15,336 nucleotides of DNA from an uncultured Prevotella sp. (GTDB lineage: Bacteria > Bacteroidota > Bacteroidia > Bacteroidales > Bacteroidaceae). This document shows positions 15,168 to 15,336 of this stretch, piece by piece. The stretch covers positions 1 to 15,336 of the forward strand of contig USSF01000055.1 in assembly GCA_900557405.1 (NCBI GenBank), in the 5' to 3' direction. The notes under the pieces are model-generated. The model saw only the letters and a program-made list of their open reading frames with translations. It was not told the origin of the DNA and did no database searches. The position numbers were made by a program, and so were the translations under genes. The stretch's first letter is position 1, and each line of letters starts with the position of its first letter.

Positions 15168-15336
15168 TTGCAAGTGCGTGGCACTTGCTTTCCTTAGGAC
15201 AATATATGTATGCAAGATAACAGCATATCACATGGCGAACAAATCTCCTTGTCAACTCGTATCTCGTCAACTCGTCTACTTAAAAAACTTTTTTCTTTTT
15301 TTACCCTCACACCCTCACAAATGTGGCTCAAACGCC

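Larger units (their letters stand above)
14840..15336. other. Gene-free, A/T-tract-rich region with hairpins and short repeats
   Basis: I see no supportable gene, tRNA or rRNA here. Structures, in order, are AACGAC/GTCGTT (14942-14960) followed by TTTC; a compound hairpin at 14984-15035; a nested inverted repeat at 15045-15167; GCAAGTGC/GCACTTGC (15170-15188) with a GTG loop; GTCAACTCGT twice with a 15-base period (15251-15275); long A and T tracts (15281-15302); and ACCCTCAC twice in direct tandem (15303-15318). Some may belong to the 3' end of a gene lying beyond the window or to a repetitive intergenic element. Confidence 0.5.

Overview
The window looks like chromosomal DNA from a member of the Bacteroidales, most likely a Prevotella-type organism. 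Four things suggest this. Promoters match the Bacteroidetes -7 consensus TAnnTTTG, with few strong Shine-Dalgarno sites. Regulation includes a Reg_prop/Y_Y_Y propeller sensor. Secreted proteins end in the G-x-x-V-x-x-G-K tail typical of the phylum. Lipoproteins and GH95/GH25 enzymes are prominent. The genus is inference; no rRNA or tRNA gene is visible.

Positions 1-3732 (+ strand) form a tight three-gene operon behind a good promoter at 85-116: an inositol-3-phosphate synthase, an unrecognised membrane-anchored or exported protein with a coiled-coil middle and a faint trypsin-like tail, and a lipoprotein that joins MORN repeats to a GH25 lysozyme domain. The second gene overlaps the first, and the second and third overlap as ATGA, so translation is probably coupled. 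The operon may link inositol-lipid precursor supply to envelope or peptidoglycan work.

Positions 3797-7747 (+ strand) hold a secreted endonuclease I-family nuclease with a C-terminal beta-rich module. It is followed 24 bases later by a large membrane regulator. The regulator has the periplasmic propeller and Y_Y_Y domains of a hybrid two-component system, but the kinase and receiver modules are absent, so the sensor connects through one membrane span to an AraC-type DNA-binding domain.

Positions 7758-11650 (- strand) contain a 1243-residue secreted GH95 enzyme (alpha-L-fucosidase or alpha-L-galactosidase), convergent with the regulator. A hairpin terminator lies between them. No SusC/SusD pair is present, so this is not a complete polysaccharide utilisation locus.

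Positions 11767-13388 form a self-contained block: three consecutive inverted repeats, an AAA_14/DUF4143 ATPase on the - strand that looks AT-richer than its neighbours, its promoter, and a tandem 33-bp repeat whose first unit supplies the promoter's -33 TTG. This is the clearest unexplained regulatory architecture in the window.

Positions 13400-14839 (- strand) carry an OmpA-family lipoprotein with its own terminator and, upstream, a small unrecognised 94-residue protein with its own promoter. Positions 14840-15336 contain no gene that I can support, but are rich in A/T tracts, hairpins and short repeats.
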